From positions 32,181,426-32,245,425 of the forward strand of contig NC_071398.1 in NCBI RefSeq assembly GCF_022682495.2: DNA of 64,000 nt, given 5' to 3'. Of this stretch, positions 47,925 through 60,529 are shown one piece after another. The position numbers were made by a program, and so were the translations under genes. Under the pieces are notes generated by a model. That model was not told the origin of the DNA and did no database searches. It saw only the letters and a list, made by a program, of their open reading frames with translations. How positions within the stretch are numbered: the first letter of the stretch is position 1; the number at the start of each line of letters is the position of its first letter. The DNA is from Desmodus rotundus. Lineage: Eukaryota; Chordata; Mammalia; Chiroptera; Phyllostomidae.

Positions 47925-50025
47925 TTGTTTGCTCCTCAAACTCACTCGGGAATCAACCTATTTCGTAGGAAGCGGGTTTTCCTCCAAAGCCGTCTCAGTG
48001 TTCAACGTCTTCTCAATGTGGTCATTTCAGTAGTAGATGTGATGGGAGAAGAAGACTGTAGCCTAAGAAACCATGGAGACTATACTACGTCCCTCGGACT
48101 CCACCCGTTCGTGAAGCATTCAAAGAGGAACAAGCTAAAAGTACCCCATGGGCCTACCAGGCCATTCATTCCACTCTGCGAATACAGCAGTGAAGACTTT
48201 GCGCTCCCCTGCGTCACTCAGGAATTATATCAAGTCGTGCGAAAAGTGTTCTCAACAAAAGCCATCCACACTATTTGACGTGTTATCCATGTTCTCATTT
48301 CAGTAGGAGATGAAAGCAGCGGTGTGTCACATAGTACGTAGTCTTGTGAGCATCCTGTCCAGGAAGCTTGCTGCAGTATAGGATCTCTGGCTCGTGTCAT
48401 AGCGCAAGAGCTACTGAAATGATTTCCCGTCAGCAACGGAGGGAATGCTAGCATAGCACTTTGTGATCCTTGAAGCGGAATGAGCTTCCACAGTAGAGTT
48501 TTCTCCTAGGTACTTTTTCCATCAGAAAAGCGTAGCCCCAGGAAGAAGAGAGGCAACAGCCTACTACCTCACTTTGCCCATACAGTGTTTTCAACGTAGA
48601 AATGCATGTGCAGCTAGCAGTCCCCTTACTCTATTCGAGTGACTCTCTCACACAGCACAGGAGTGAACGGTTTGAAAGCTGCCAAGTCACTCGGGAATGA
48701 ACATGTTCCTGAGAAGCGGCTTTAAGCATGAACTCAGCACTAGATCAATGTGCTCCTAGCAGTTGAATTGGAAATGAGTGCCTTGTACCATATCACATAC
48801 CCTCTTCAGAACTTATGATCCGCTCTCTTGCTCTGTTATGTTTACCTTGCTGTGTTTCAGTGCAACGATCTACAGAATCACTTTCTCGTCCTCAACGGAC
48901 TCAATGAAAGCACAGGACTAAGAGAGCTATGAAATGCGCGGTCTTCTATGACACACTTTCCTCTACCTGCGGCCGTCATCTAGCTTTAGCCCTAGCCCTA
49001 AACCCACATGTAACATTAACCCAAACGCTAATGCTAAACCTATCCCTAACGCTAAACCTAACCCTAACCCTAACCCTATCCGTAACCCTAACCCTAACCC
49101 TAACCCTATCCCTATCTCTTTCCCTAACCCTAACCCTATCCCTATCCCTTACCCTACCCCTAACCCTAACCCTATCCCTATCCCTACCCTCATGATAAAG
49201 CTTATCCTTACCATCATCGTAATGCTAGCCCTAACCCTAACTCTATCTTTAAACAGAAATCTTCTGATATATCAGAGCTGTGGGTTGTGTCCTAAACTAA
49301 ATGCTACTGAAATCATTTTCAATCGGTAGTGAATGAACAGGAGCATAGCAGTTTCAGAACTTCGCAGGACAATGAGCTGCGAGTGTGGGCTTCTCGCCGC
49401 TCTATTTCCTCCGGGAAAACAGCAGAGGCCGAAGATCTCCTGCAGCTACTGACTACTGTGTCTTGTGGACAAAACTGTTTCTCGAACGTAGACATGCCCA
49501 TGAAGCTCACAGCCCACTGACTCTATGCGATTGAGTTTCCTTCTGATAGAATAGCAAGGAATTCATGGAAAGCTTCCAAACAACTAGGGAATCAGGATGT
49601 TTCATACAAGTCCCTTAAGAGAAAACTTCATCTCCAGCGGGTAACACTAGGTCAATGGACTCGTTTCAGTAGAGTGCGAAATGTGTGGGATGCCGCAAGA
49701 AGACACCCATTTAGAACGTCATTTCAATTGGTTTTCTGTATGATCACCTTGGCGGTAAGTTTGCTAGCCACAGAGTTGTGGAATCCCGTTTACAAAACAA
49801 ATGAGTGAACGCAAGCACAGCGCTATGCCAACTATGACCCAGAGTAAGCTTGGCTACCAGTGTTTTGCCACATTATGCGTTCTGCGAGGAAAGCCTATGC
49901 GGACGTTGGAAGGCGGCTAGGCCATGTTGCGCGACTTGGCCTGCAAGTCTCTGAAGATCTAAGGGAATATCAATGTCAGAGTAGCCTGTGGGGCTCCCAG
50001 TGGAAGATAATACATTCCTGAAGAT
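47925..50025 (+). repeat. Monomer 23, first unit of 3-mer HOR (2101 bp)
   Basis: CENP-B-box-like motif at 47961-47977; telomere-like block at 48988-49247 (260 bp). The mark CTCGGGAATGAAC near 48692 is shared with monomer 26. The end has the one-base-shorter GTTTACAAAACAA (about 49789), which explains 2101 bp. Confidence 0.96.
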
Positions 50026-52125
50026 TTGTTTGCTCCTCAAACTCACTCGGGAATCAACCTATTTCGTAGGAAGCGGGTTTCCTCCAAAGCCGTCTCAGTG
50101 TTCAACGTCTTCTCAATGTGGTCATTTCAGTAGTAGATGTGATGGGAGAAGAAGACTGTAGCCTAAGAAACCATGGAGACTATACTATGTCCATTGGACT
50201 CCACCCGTTCGTGAAGCATTCAAAGAGGAACAAGCTAAAAGTACCCCATGGGCCTACCAGGCCATTCATTCCACTCTGCGAATACAGCAGTGAAGACTTT
50301 GCGCTCCCCTGCGTCACTCAGGAATTATATCAAGTCGTGCGAAAAGTGTTCTCAACAAAAGCCATCCACACTATTTGACGTGTTATCCATGTTCTCATTT
50401 CAGTAGGAGATGAAAGCAGCGATGTGTCACATAGTACGTAGTCTTGTGAGCATCCTGTCCAGGAAGCTTGCTGCAGTATAGGATCTCTGGCTCGTGTCAT
50501 AGCGCAAGAGCTACTGAAATGATTTCCCGTCAGCAACGGAGGGAATGCTAGCATAGCACTTTGTGATCCTTGAAGCGGAATGAGCTTCCACAGTAGAGTT
50601 TTCTCCTAGGTACTTTTTCCATCAGAAAAGCGTAGCCCCAGGAAGAAGAGAGGCAACAGCCTACTACCTCACTTGGCCCATACAGTGTTTTCAACGTAGA
50701 AATGCATGTGCAGCTAGCAGTCCCCTTACTCTATTCGAGTGACTCTCTCACACAGCACAGGAGTGAACGGTTTGAAAGCTGCCAAGTCACTCGGGATTGA
50801 ACATGTTCCTGAGAAGCGGCTTTAAGCATGAACTCAGCACTAGATCAATGTGCTCCTAGCAGTTGAATTGGAAATGAGTGCCTTGTACCATATCACATAC
50901 CCTCTTCAGAACTTATGATCCGCTCTCTTGCTCTGTTATGTTTACCTTGCTGTGTTTCAGTGCAACGATCTACAGAATCACTTTCTCGTCCTCAACGGAC
51001 TCAATGAAAGCACAGGACTAAGAGAGCTATGAAATGCGCGGTCTTCTATGACACACTTTCCTCTACCTGCGGCCGTCATCTAGCTTTAGCCCTAGCCCTA
51101 AACCCACATGTAACATTAACCCAAACGCTAATGCTAAACCTATCCCTAACGCTAAACCTAACCCTAATCCTAACCCTATCCGTAACCCTAACCCTAACCC
51201 TAACCCTATCCCTATCTCTTTCCCTAACCCTAACCCTATCCCTATCCCTTACCCTACCCCTAACCCTAACCCTATCCCTATCCCTACCCTCATGATAAAG
51301 CTTATCCTTACCATCATCGTAATGCTAGCCCTAACCCTAACTCTATCTTTAAACAGAAATCTTCTGATATATCAGAGCTGTGGGTTGTGTCCTAAACTAA
51401 ATGCTACTGAAATCATTTTCAATCGGTAGTGAATGAACAGGAGCATAGCAGTTTCAGAACTTCGCAGGACAATGAGCTGCGAGTGTGGGCTTCTCGCCGC
51501 TCTATTTCCTCCGGGAAAACAGCAGAGGCCGAAGATCTCCTGCAGCTACTGACTACTGTGTCTTGTGGACAAAACTGTTTCTCGAACGTAGACATGCCCA
51601 TGAAGCTCACAGCCCACTGACTCTATGCGATTGAGTTTCCTTCTGATAGAATAGCAAGGAATTCATGGAAAGCTTCCAAACAACTAGGGAATCAGGATGT
51701 TTCATACAAGTCCCTTAAGAGAAAACTTCATCTCCAGCGGGTAACACTAGGTCAATGGACTCGTTTCAGTAGAGTGCGAAATGTGTGGGATGCCGCAAGA
51801 AGACACCCATTTAGAACGTCATTTCAATTGGTTTTCTGTATGATCACCTTGGCGGTAAGTTTGCTAGCCACAGAGTTGTGGAATCCCGTTTACAAAACAA
51901 ATGAGTGAACGCAAGCACAGCGCTATGCCAACTATGACCCAGAGTAAGCTTGGCTACCAGTGTTTTGCCACATTATGCGTTCTGCGAGGAAAGCCTATGC
52001 GGACGTTGGAAGGCGGCTAGGCCATGTTGCGCGACTTGGCCTGCAAGTCTCTGAAGATCTAAGGGAATATCAATGTCAGAGTAGCCTGTGGGGCTCCCAG
52101 TGGAAGATAATACATTCCTGAAGAT
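50026..52125 (+). repeat. Monomer 24, second unit of 3-mer HOR (2100 bp)
   Basis: CENP-B-box-like motif at 50062-50078; telomere-like block at 51088-51347 (260 bp). One T is missing just after the motif (GCGGGTTTCC), and three clustered substitutions lie at 50188, 50193 and 50195 (ATGTCCATTGG). GTTTACAAAACAA is near the end. Private: CCCTAATCC in the block. Confidence 0.96.
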
Positions 52126-54227
52126 TTGTTTGCTCCTCAAACTCACTCGGGAATCAACCTATTTCGTAGGAAGCGGGTTTCCTCCAAAGCCGTCTCAGTG
52201 TTCAACGTCTTCTCAATGTGGTCATTTCAGTAGTAGATGTGATGGGAGAAGAAGACTGTAGCCTAAGAAACCATGGAGACTATACTATGTCCATTGGACT
52301 CCACCCGTTCGTGAAGCATTCAAAGAGGAACAAGCTAAAAGTACCCCATGGGCCTACCAGGCCATTCATTCCACTCTGCGAATACAGCAGTGAAGACTTT
52401 GCGCTCCCCTGCGTCACTCAGGAATTATATCAAGTCGTGCGAAAAGTGTTCTCAACAAAAGCCATCCACACTATTTGACGTGTTATCCATGTTCTCATTT
52501 CAGTAGGAGATGAAAGCAGCGATGTGTCACATAGTACGTAGTCTTGTGAGCATCCTGTCCAGGAAGCTTGCTGCAGTATAGGATCTCTGGCTCGTGTCAT
52601 AGCGCAAGAGCTACTGAAATGATTTCCCGTCAGCAACGGAGGGAATGCTAGCATAGCACTTTGTGATCCTTGAAGCGGAATGAGATTCCACAGTAGAGTT
52701 TTCTCCTAGGTACTTTTTCCATCAGAAAAGCGTAGCCCCAGGAAGAAGAGAGGCAACAGCCTACTACCTCACTTGGCCCATACAGTGTTTTCAACGTAGA
52801 AATGCATGTGCAGCTAGCAGTCCCCTTACTCTATTCGAGTGACTCTCTCACACAGCACAGGAGTGAACGGTTTGAAAGCTGCCAAGTCACTCGGGATTGA
52901 ACATGTTCCTGAGAAGCGGCTTTAAGCATGAACTCAGCACTAGATCAATGTGCTCCTAGCAGTTGAATTGGAAATGAGTGCCTTGTACCATATCACATAC
53001 CCTCTTCAGAACTTATGATCCGCTCTCTTGCTCTGTTATGTTTACCTTGCTGTGTTTCAGTGCAACGATCTACAGAATCACTTTCTCGTCCTCAACGGAC
53101 TCAATGAAAGCACAGGACTAAGAGAGCTATGAAATGCGCGGTCTTCTATGACACACTTTCCTCTACCTGCGGCCGTCATCTAGCTTTAGCCCTAGCCCTA
53201 AACCCACATGTAACATTAACCCAAACGCTAATGCTAAACCTATCCCTAACGCTAAACCTAACCCTAACCCTAACCCTATCCGTAACCCTAACCCTAACCC
53301 TAACCCTATCCCTATCTCTTTCCCTAACCCTAACCCTATCCCTATCCCTTACCCTACCCCTAACCCTAACCCTATCCCTATCCCTACCCTCATGATAAAG
53401 CTTATCCTTACCATCATCGTAATGCTAGCCCTAACCCTAACTCTATCTTTAAACAGAAATCTTCTGATATATCAGAGCTGTGGGTTGTGTCCTAAACTAA
53501 ATGCTACTTAAATCATTTTCAATCGGTAGTGAATGAACAGGAGCATAGCAGTTTCAGAACTTCGCAGGACAATGAGCTGCGAGTGTGGGCTTCTCGCCGC
53601 TCTATTTCCTCCGGGAAAACAGCAGAGGCCGAAGATCTCCTGCAGCTACTGACTACTGTGTCTTGTGGACAAAACTGTTTCTCGAACGTAGACATGCCCA
53701 TGAAGCTCACAGCCCACTGACTCTATGCGATTGAGTTTCCTTCTGATAGAATAGCAAGGAATTCATGGAAAGCTTCCAAACAACTAGGGAATCAGGATGT
53801 TTCATACAAGTCCCTTAAGAGAAAACTTCATCTCCAGCGGGTAACACTAGGTCAATGGACTCGTTTCAGTAGAGTGCGAAATGTGTGGGATGCCGCTAGA
53901 AGCCACCCATTTAGAACGTCATTTCAATTGGTTTTCTGTATGATCACCTTGGCGGTAAGTTTGCTAGCCACAGAGTTGTGGAATCCCGTTGCCCAAAACA
54001 AATGAGTGAACGCAAGCACAGCGCTTTGCCAACTATGACCCAGAGTAAGCTTGGCTACCAGTGTTTTCGCCAAATTATGCGTTCTGCGAGGAAAGCCTAT
54101 GCGGACGTTGGAAGGCGGCTAGGCCATGTTGCGCGACTTGGCCTGCAAGTCTCTGAAGATCTAAGGGAATATCAATGTCAGAGTAGCCTGTGGGGCTCCC
54201 AGTGGAAGATAATACATTCCTGAAGAT
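52126..54227 (+). repeat. Monomer 25, third unit of 3-mer HOR (2102 bp)
   Basis: CENP-B-box-like motif at 52162-52178; telomere-like block at 53188-53447 (260 bp). The first 1.3 kb nearly equals monomer 24, including the missing T and ATGTCCATTGG. CTACTTAAATC then appears near 53503, and the end is GCTAGAAGCCACC, TTTTCGCCAAATT, like monomer 22. Confidence 0.96.
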
Positions 54228-56328
54228 TTGTTTGCTCCTCAAACTCACTCGGGAATCAACCTATTTCGTAGGAAGCGGGTTTTCCTCCAAAGCCGTCTCA
54301 GTGTTCAACGTCTTCTCAATGTGGTCATTTCAGTAGTAGATGTGATGGGAGAAGAAGACTGTAGCCTAAGAAACCATGGAGACTATACTACGTCCCTCGG
54401 ACTCCACCCGTTCGTGAAGCATTCAAAGAGGAACAAGCTAAAAGTACCCCATGGGCCTACCAGGCCATTCATTCCACTCTGCGAATACAGCAGTGAAGAC
54501 TTTGCGCTCCCCTGCGTCACTCAGGAATTATATCAAGTCGTGCGAAAAGTGTTCTCAACAAAAGCCATCCACACTATTTGACGTGTTATCCATGTTCTCA
54601 TTTCAGTAGGAGATGAAAGCAGCGATGTGTCACATAGTACGTAGTCTTGTGAGCATCCTGTCCAGGAAGCTTGCTGCAGTATAGGATCTCTGGCTCGTGT
54701 CATAGCGCAAGAGCTACTGAAATGATTTCCCGTCAGCAACGGAGGGAATGCTAGCATAGCACTTTGTGATCCTTGAAGCGGAATGAGCTTCCACAGTAGA
54801 GTTTTCTCCTAGGTACTTTTTCCATCAGAAAAGCGTAGCCCCAGGAAGAAGAGAGGCAACAGCCTACTACCTCACTTTGCCCATACAGTGTTTTCAACGT
54901 AGAAATGCATGTGCAGCTAGCAGTCCCCTTACTCTATTCGAGTGACTCTCTCACACAGCACAGGAGTGAACGGTTTGAAAGCTGCCAAGTCACTCGGGAA
55001 TGAACATGTTCCTGAGAAGCGGCTTTAAGCATGAACTCAGCACTAGATCAATGTGCTCCTAGCAGTTGAATTGGAAATGAGTGCCTTGTACCATATCACA
55101 TACCCTCTTCAGAACTTATGATCCGCTCTCTTGCTCTGTTATGTTTACCTTGCTGTGTTTCAGTGCAACGATCTACAGAATCACTTTCTCGTCCTCAACG
55201 GACTCAATGAAAGCACAGGACTAAGAGAGCTATGAAATGCGCGGTCTTCTATGACACACTTTCCTCTACCTGCGGCCGTCATCTAGCTTTAGCCCTAGCC
55301 CTAAACCCACATGTAACATTAACCCAAACGCTAATGCTAAACCTATCCCTAACGCTAAACCTAACCCTAACCCTAACCCTATCCGTAACCCTAACCCTAA
55401 CCCTAACCCTATCCCTATCTCTTTCCCTAACCCTAACCCTATCCCTATCCCTTACCCTACCCCTAACCCTAACCCTATCCCTATCCCTACCCTCATGATA
55501 AAGCTTATCCTTACCATCATCGTAATGCTAGCCCTAACCCTAACTCTATCTTTAAACAGAAATCTTCTGATATATCAGAGCTGTGGGTTGTGTCCTAAAC
55601 TAAATGCTACTGAAATCATTTTCAATCGGTAGTGAATGAACAGGAGCATAGCAGTTTCAGAACTTCGCAGGACAATGAGCTGCGAGTGTGGGCTTCTCGC
55701 CGCTCTATTTCCTCCGGGAAAACAGCAGAGGCCGAAGATCTCCTGCAGCTACTGACTACTGTGTCCTGTGGACAAAACTGTTTCTCGAACGTAGACATGC
55801 CCATGAAGCTCACAGCCCACTGACTCTATGCGATTGAGTTTCCTTCTGATAGAATAGCAAGGAATTCATGGAAAGCTTCCAAACAACTAGGGAATCAGGA
55901 TGTTTCATACAAGTCCCTTAAGAGAAAACTTCATCTCCAGCGGGTAACACTAGGTCAATGGACTCGTTTCAGTAGAGTGCGAAATGTGTGGGATGCCGCA
56001 AGAAGACACCCATTTAGAACGTCATTTCAATTGGTTTTCTGTATGATCACCTTGGCGGTAAGTTTGCTAGCCACAGAGTTGTGGAATCCCGTTTACAAAA
56101 CAAATGAGTGAACGCAAGCACAGCGCTATGCCAACTATGACCCAGAGTAAGCTTGGCTACCAGTGTTTTGCCACATTATGCGTTCTGCGAGGAAAGCGTA
56201 TGCGGACGTTGGAAGGCGGCTAGGCCATGTTGCGCGACTTGGCCTGCAAGTCTCTGAAGATCTAAGGGAATATCAATGTCAGAGTAGCCTGTGGGGCTCC
56301 CAGTGGAAGATAATACATTCCTGAAGAT
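54228..56328 (+). repeat. Monomer 26, first unit of second 3-mer (2101 bp)
   Basis: CENP-B-box-like motif at 54264-54280; telomere-like block at 55291-55550 (260 bp). It is close to monomer 23 (CTCGGGAATGAAC, GTTTACAAAACAA) but has AGCGATG where monomer 23 has AGCGGTG. Private: GTGTCCTGTGG near 55761. Confidence 0.96.
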
Positions 56329-58428
56329 TTGTTTGCTCCTCAAACTCACTCGGGAATCAACCTATTTCGTAGGAAGCGGGTTTCCTCCAAAGCCGTCTCA
56401 GTGTTCAACGTCTTCTCAATGTGGTCATTTCAGTAGTAGATGTGATGGGAGAAGAAGACTGTAGCCTACGAAACCATGGAGACTATACTATGTCCATTGG
56501 ACTCCACCCGTTCGTGAAGCATTCAAAGAGGAACAAGCTAAAAGTACCCCATGGGCCTACCAGGCCATTCATTCCACTCTGCGAATACAGCAGTGAAGAC
56601 TTTGCGCTCCCCTGCGTCACTCAGGAATTATATCAAGTCGTGCGAAAAGTGTTCTCAACAAAAGCCATCCACACTATTTGACGTGTTATCCATGTTCTCA
56701 TTTCAGTAGGAGATGAAAGCAGCGATGTGTCACATAGTACGTAGTCTTGTGAGCATCCTGTCCAGGAAGCTTGCTGCAGTATAGGATCTCTGGCTCGTGT
56801 CATAGCGCAAGAGCTACTGAAATGATTTCCCGTCAGCAACGGAGGGAATGCTAGCATAGCACTTTGTGATCCTTGAAGCGGAATGAGATTCCACAGTAGA
56901 GTTTTCTCCTAGGTACTTTTTCCATCAGAAAAGCGTAGCCCCAGGAAGAAGAGAGGCAACAGCCTACTACCTCACTTGGCCCATACAGTGTTTTCAACGT
57001 AGAAATGCATGTGCAGCTAGCAGTCCCCTTACTCTATTCGAGTGACTCTCTCACACAGCACAGGAGTGAACGGTTTGAAAGCTGCCAAGTCACTCGGGAT
57101 TGAACATGTTCCTGAGAAGCGGCTTTAAGCATGAACTCAGCACTAGATCAATGTGCTCCTAGCAGTTGAATTGGAAATGAGTGCCTTGTACCATATCACA
57201 TACCCTCTTCAGAACTTATGATCCGCTCTCTTGCTCTGTTATGTTTACCTTGCTGTGTTTCAGTGCAACGATCTACAGAATCACTTTCTCGTCCTCAACG
57301 GACTCAATGAAAGCACAGGACTAAGAGAGCTATGAAATGCGCGGTCTTCTATGACACACTTTCCTCTACCTGCGGCCGTCATCTAGCTTTAGCCCTAGCC
57401 CTAAACCCACATGTAACATTAACCCAAACGCTAATGCTAAACCTATCCCTAACGCTAAACCTAACCCTAACCCTAACCCTATCCGTAACCCTAACCCTAA
57501 CCCTAACCCTATCCCTATCTCTTTCCCTAACCCTAACCCTATCCCTATCCCTTACCCTACCCCTAACCCTAACCCTATCCCTATCCCTACCCTCATGATA
57601 AAGCTTATCCTTACCATCATCGTAATGCTAGCCCTAACCCTAACTCTATCTTTAAACAGAAATCTTCTGATATATCAGAGCTGTGGGTTGTGTCCTAAAC
57701 TAAATGCTACTGAAATCATTTTCAATCGGTAGTGAATGAACAGGAGCATAGCAGTTTCAGAACTTCGCAGGACAATGAGCTGCGAGTGTGGGCTTCTCGC
57801 CGCTCTATTTCCTCCGGGAAAACAGCAGAGGCCGAAGATCTCCTGCAGCTACTGACTACTGTGTCTTGTGGACAAAACTGTTTCTCGAACGTAGACATGC
57901 CCATGAAGCTCACAGCCCACTGACTCTATGCGATTGAGTTTCCTTCTGATAGAATAGCAAGGAATTCATGGAAAGCTTCCAAACAACTAGGGAATCAGGA
58001 TGTTTCATACAAGTCCCTTAAGAGAAAACTTCATCTCCAGCGGGTAACACTAGGTCAATGGACTCGTTTCAGTAGAGTGCGAAATGTGTGGGATGCCGCA
58101 AGAAGACACCCATTTAGAACGTCATTTCAATTGGTTTTCTGTATGATCACCTTGGCGGTAAGTTTGCTAGCCACAGAGTTGTGGAATCCCGTTTACAAAA
58201 CAAATGAGTGAACGCAAGCACAGCGCTATGCCAACTATGACCCAGAGTAAGCTTGGCTACCAGTGTTTTGCCACATTATGCGTTCTGCGAGGAAAGCCTA
58301 TGCGGACGTTGGAAGGCGGCTAGGCCATGTTGCGCGACTTGGCCTGCAAGTCTCTGAAGATCTAAGGGAATATCAATGTCAGAGTAGCCTGTGGGGCTCC
58401 CAGTGGAAGATAATACATTCCTGAAGAT
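56329..58428 (+). repeat. Monomer 27, second unit of second 3-mer (2100 bp)
   Basis: CENP-B-box-like motif at 56365-56381; telomere-like block at 57391-57650 (260 bp). It shares the missing T and ATGTCCATTGG with monomer 24. Private: GCCTACGAAACC for GCCTAAGAAACC near 56464. Confidence 0.96.
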
Positions 58429-60529
58429 TTGTTTGCTCCTCAAACTCACTCGGGAATCAACCTATTTCGTAGGAAGCGGGTTTCCTCCAAAGCCGTCTCA
58501 GTGTTCAACGTCTTCTCAATGTGGTCATTTCAGTAGTAGATGTGATGGGAGAAGAAGACTGTAGCCTAAGAAACCATGGAGACTATACTATGTCCATTGG
58601 ACTCCACCCGTTCGTGAAGCATTCAAAGAGGAACAAGCTAAAAGTACCCCATGGGCCTACCAGGCCATTCATTCCACTCTGCGAATACAGCAGTGAAGAC
58701 TTTGCGCTCCCCTGCGTCACTCAGGAATTATATCAAGTCGTGCGAAAAGTGTTCTCAACAAAAGCCATCCACACTATTTGACGTGTTATCCATGTTCTCA
58801 TTTCAGTAGGAGATGAAAGCAGCGATGTGTCACATAGTACGTAGTCTTGTGAGCATCCTGTCCAGGAAGCTTGCTGCAGTATAGGATCTCTGGCTCGTGT
58901 CATAGCGCAAGAGCTACTGAAATGATTTCCCGTCAGCAACGGAGGGAATGCTAGCATAGCACTTTGTGATCCTTGAAGCGGAATGAGATTCCACAGTAGA
59001 GTTTTCTCCTAGGTACTTTTTCCATCAGAAAAGCGTAGCCCCAGGAAGAAGAGAGGCAACAGCCTACTACCTCACTTGGCCCATACAGTGTTTTCAACGT
59101 AGAAATGCATGTGCAGCTAGCAGTCCCCTTACTCTATTCGAGTGACTCTCTCACACAGCACAGGAGTGAACGGTTTGAAAGCTGCCAAGTCACTCGGGAT
59201 TGAACATGTTCCTGAGAAGCGGCTTTAAGCATGAACTCAGCACTAGATCAATGTGCTCCTAGCAGTTGAATTGGAAATGAGTGCCTTGTACCATATCACA
59301 TACCCTCTTCAGAACTTATGATCCGCTCTCTTGCTCTGTTATGTTTACCTTGCTGTGTTTCAGTGCAACGATCTACAGAATCACTTTCTCGTCCTCAACG
59401 GACTCAATGAAAGCACAGGACTAAGAGAGCTATGAAATGCGCGGTCTTCTATGACACACTTTCCTCTACCTGCGGCCGTCATCTAGCTTTAGCCCTAGCC
59501 CTAAACCCACATGTAACATTAACCCAAACGCTAATGCTAAACCTATCCCTAACGCTAAACCTAACCCTAACCCTAACCCTATCCGTAACCCTAACCCTAA
59601 CCCTAACCCTATCCCTATCTCTTTCCCTAACCCTAACCCTATCCCTATCCCTTACCCTACCCCTAACCCTAACCCTATCCCTATCCCTACCCTCATGATA
59701 AAGCTTATCCTTACCATCATCGTAATGCTAGCCCTAACCCTAACTCTATCTTTAAACAGAAATCTTCTGATATATCAGAGCTGTGGGTTGTGTCCTAAAC
59801 TAAATGCTACTGAAATCATTTTCAATCGGTAGTGAATGAACAGGAGCATAGCAGTTTCAGAACTTCGCAGGACAATGAGCTGCGAGTGTGGGCTTCTCGC
59901 CGCTCTATTTCCTCCGGGAAAACAGCAGAGGCCGAAGATCTCCTGCAGCTACTGACTACTGTGTCTTGTGGACAAAACTGTTTCTCGAACGTAGACATGC
60001 CCATGAAGCTCACAGCCCACTGACTCTATGCGATTGAGTTTCCTTCTGATAGAATAGCAAGGAATTCATGGAAAGCTTCCAAACAACTAGGGAATCAGGA
60101 TGTTTCATACAAGTCCCTTAAGAGAAAACTTCATCTCCAGCGGGTAACACTAGGTCAATGGACTCGTTTCAGTAGAGTGCGAAATGTGTGGGATGCCGCA
60201 AGAAGACACCCATTTAGAACGTCATTTCAATTGGTTTTCTGTATGATCACCTTGGCGGTAAGTTTGCTAGCCACAGAGTTGTGGAATCCCGTTGCCCAAA
60301 ACAAATGAGTGAACGCAAGCACAGCGCTATGCCAACTATGACCCAGAGTAAGCTTGGCTACCAGTGTTTTGCCACATTATGCGTTCTGCGAGGAAAGCCT
60401 ATGCGGACGTTGGAAGGCGGCTAGGCCATGTTGCGCGACTTGGCCTGCAAGTCTCTGAAGATCTAAGGGAATATCAATGTCAGAGTAGCCTGTGGGGCTC
60501 CCAGTGGAAGATAATACATTCCTGAAGAT
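58429..60529 (+). repeat. Monomer 28, third unit of second 3-mer (2101 bp)
   Basis: CENP-B-box-like motif at 58465-58481; telomere-like block at 59491-59750 (260 bp). It starts like monomers 24, 25 and 27 (missing T) but ends with GCAAGAAGACACC and GTTGCCCAAAACAA, the B1-like end of monomers 12 and 18. Confidence 0.96.

Larger units (their letters stand above)
47925..54227 (+). repeat. Second HOR family, 3-mer copy 1 (6,303 bp)
   Basis: Three monomers of 2101, 2100 and 2102 bp. Shared marks are GTTTACAAAACAA (one base shorter than GTTGCCCAAAACAA) at the end of the first two, and GGGTTTCC with one T lost at the start of the second and third. The CTACTTAAATC marker is in the third. The arrangement recurs from 54228. 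Confidence 0.88.
54228..60529 (+). repeat. Second HOR family, 3-mer copy 2 (6,302 bp)
   Basis: This copy repeats the 47925-54227 pattern monomer by monomer, with the same T deletion and GTTTACAAAACAA variants. The third monomer departs near its end: it has CTACTGAAATC and GCAAGAAGACACC where copy 1 has CTACTTAAATC and GCTAGAAGCCACC. Homology of the two 3-mers therefore ends before the unit boundary. Confidence 0.87.
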
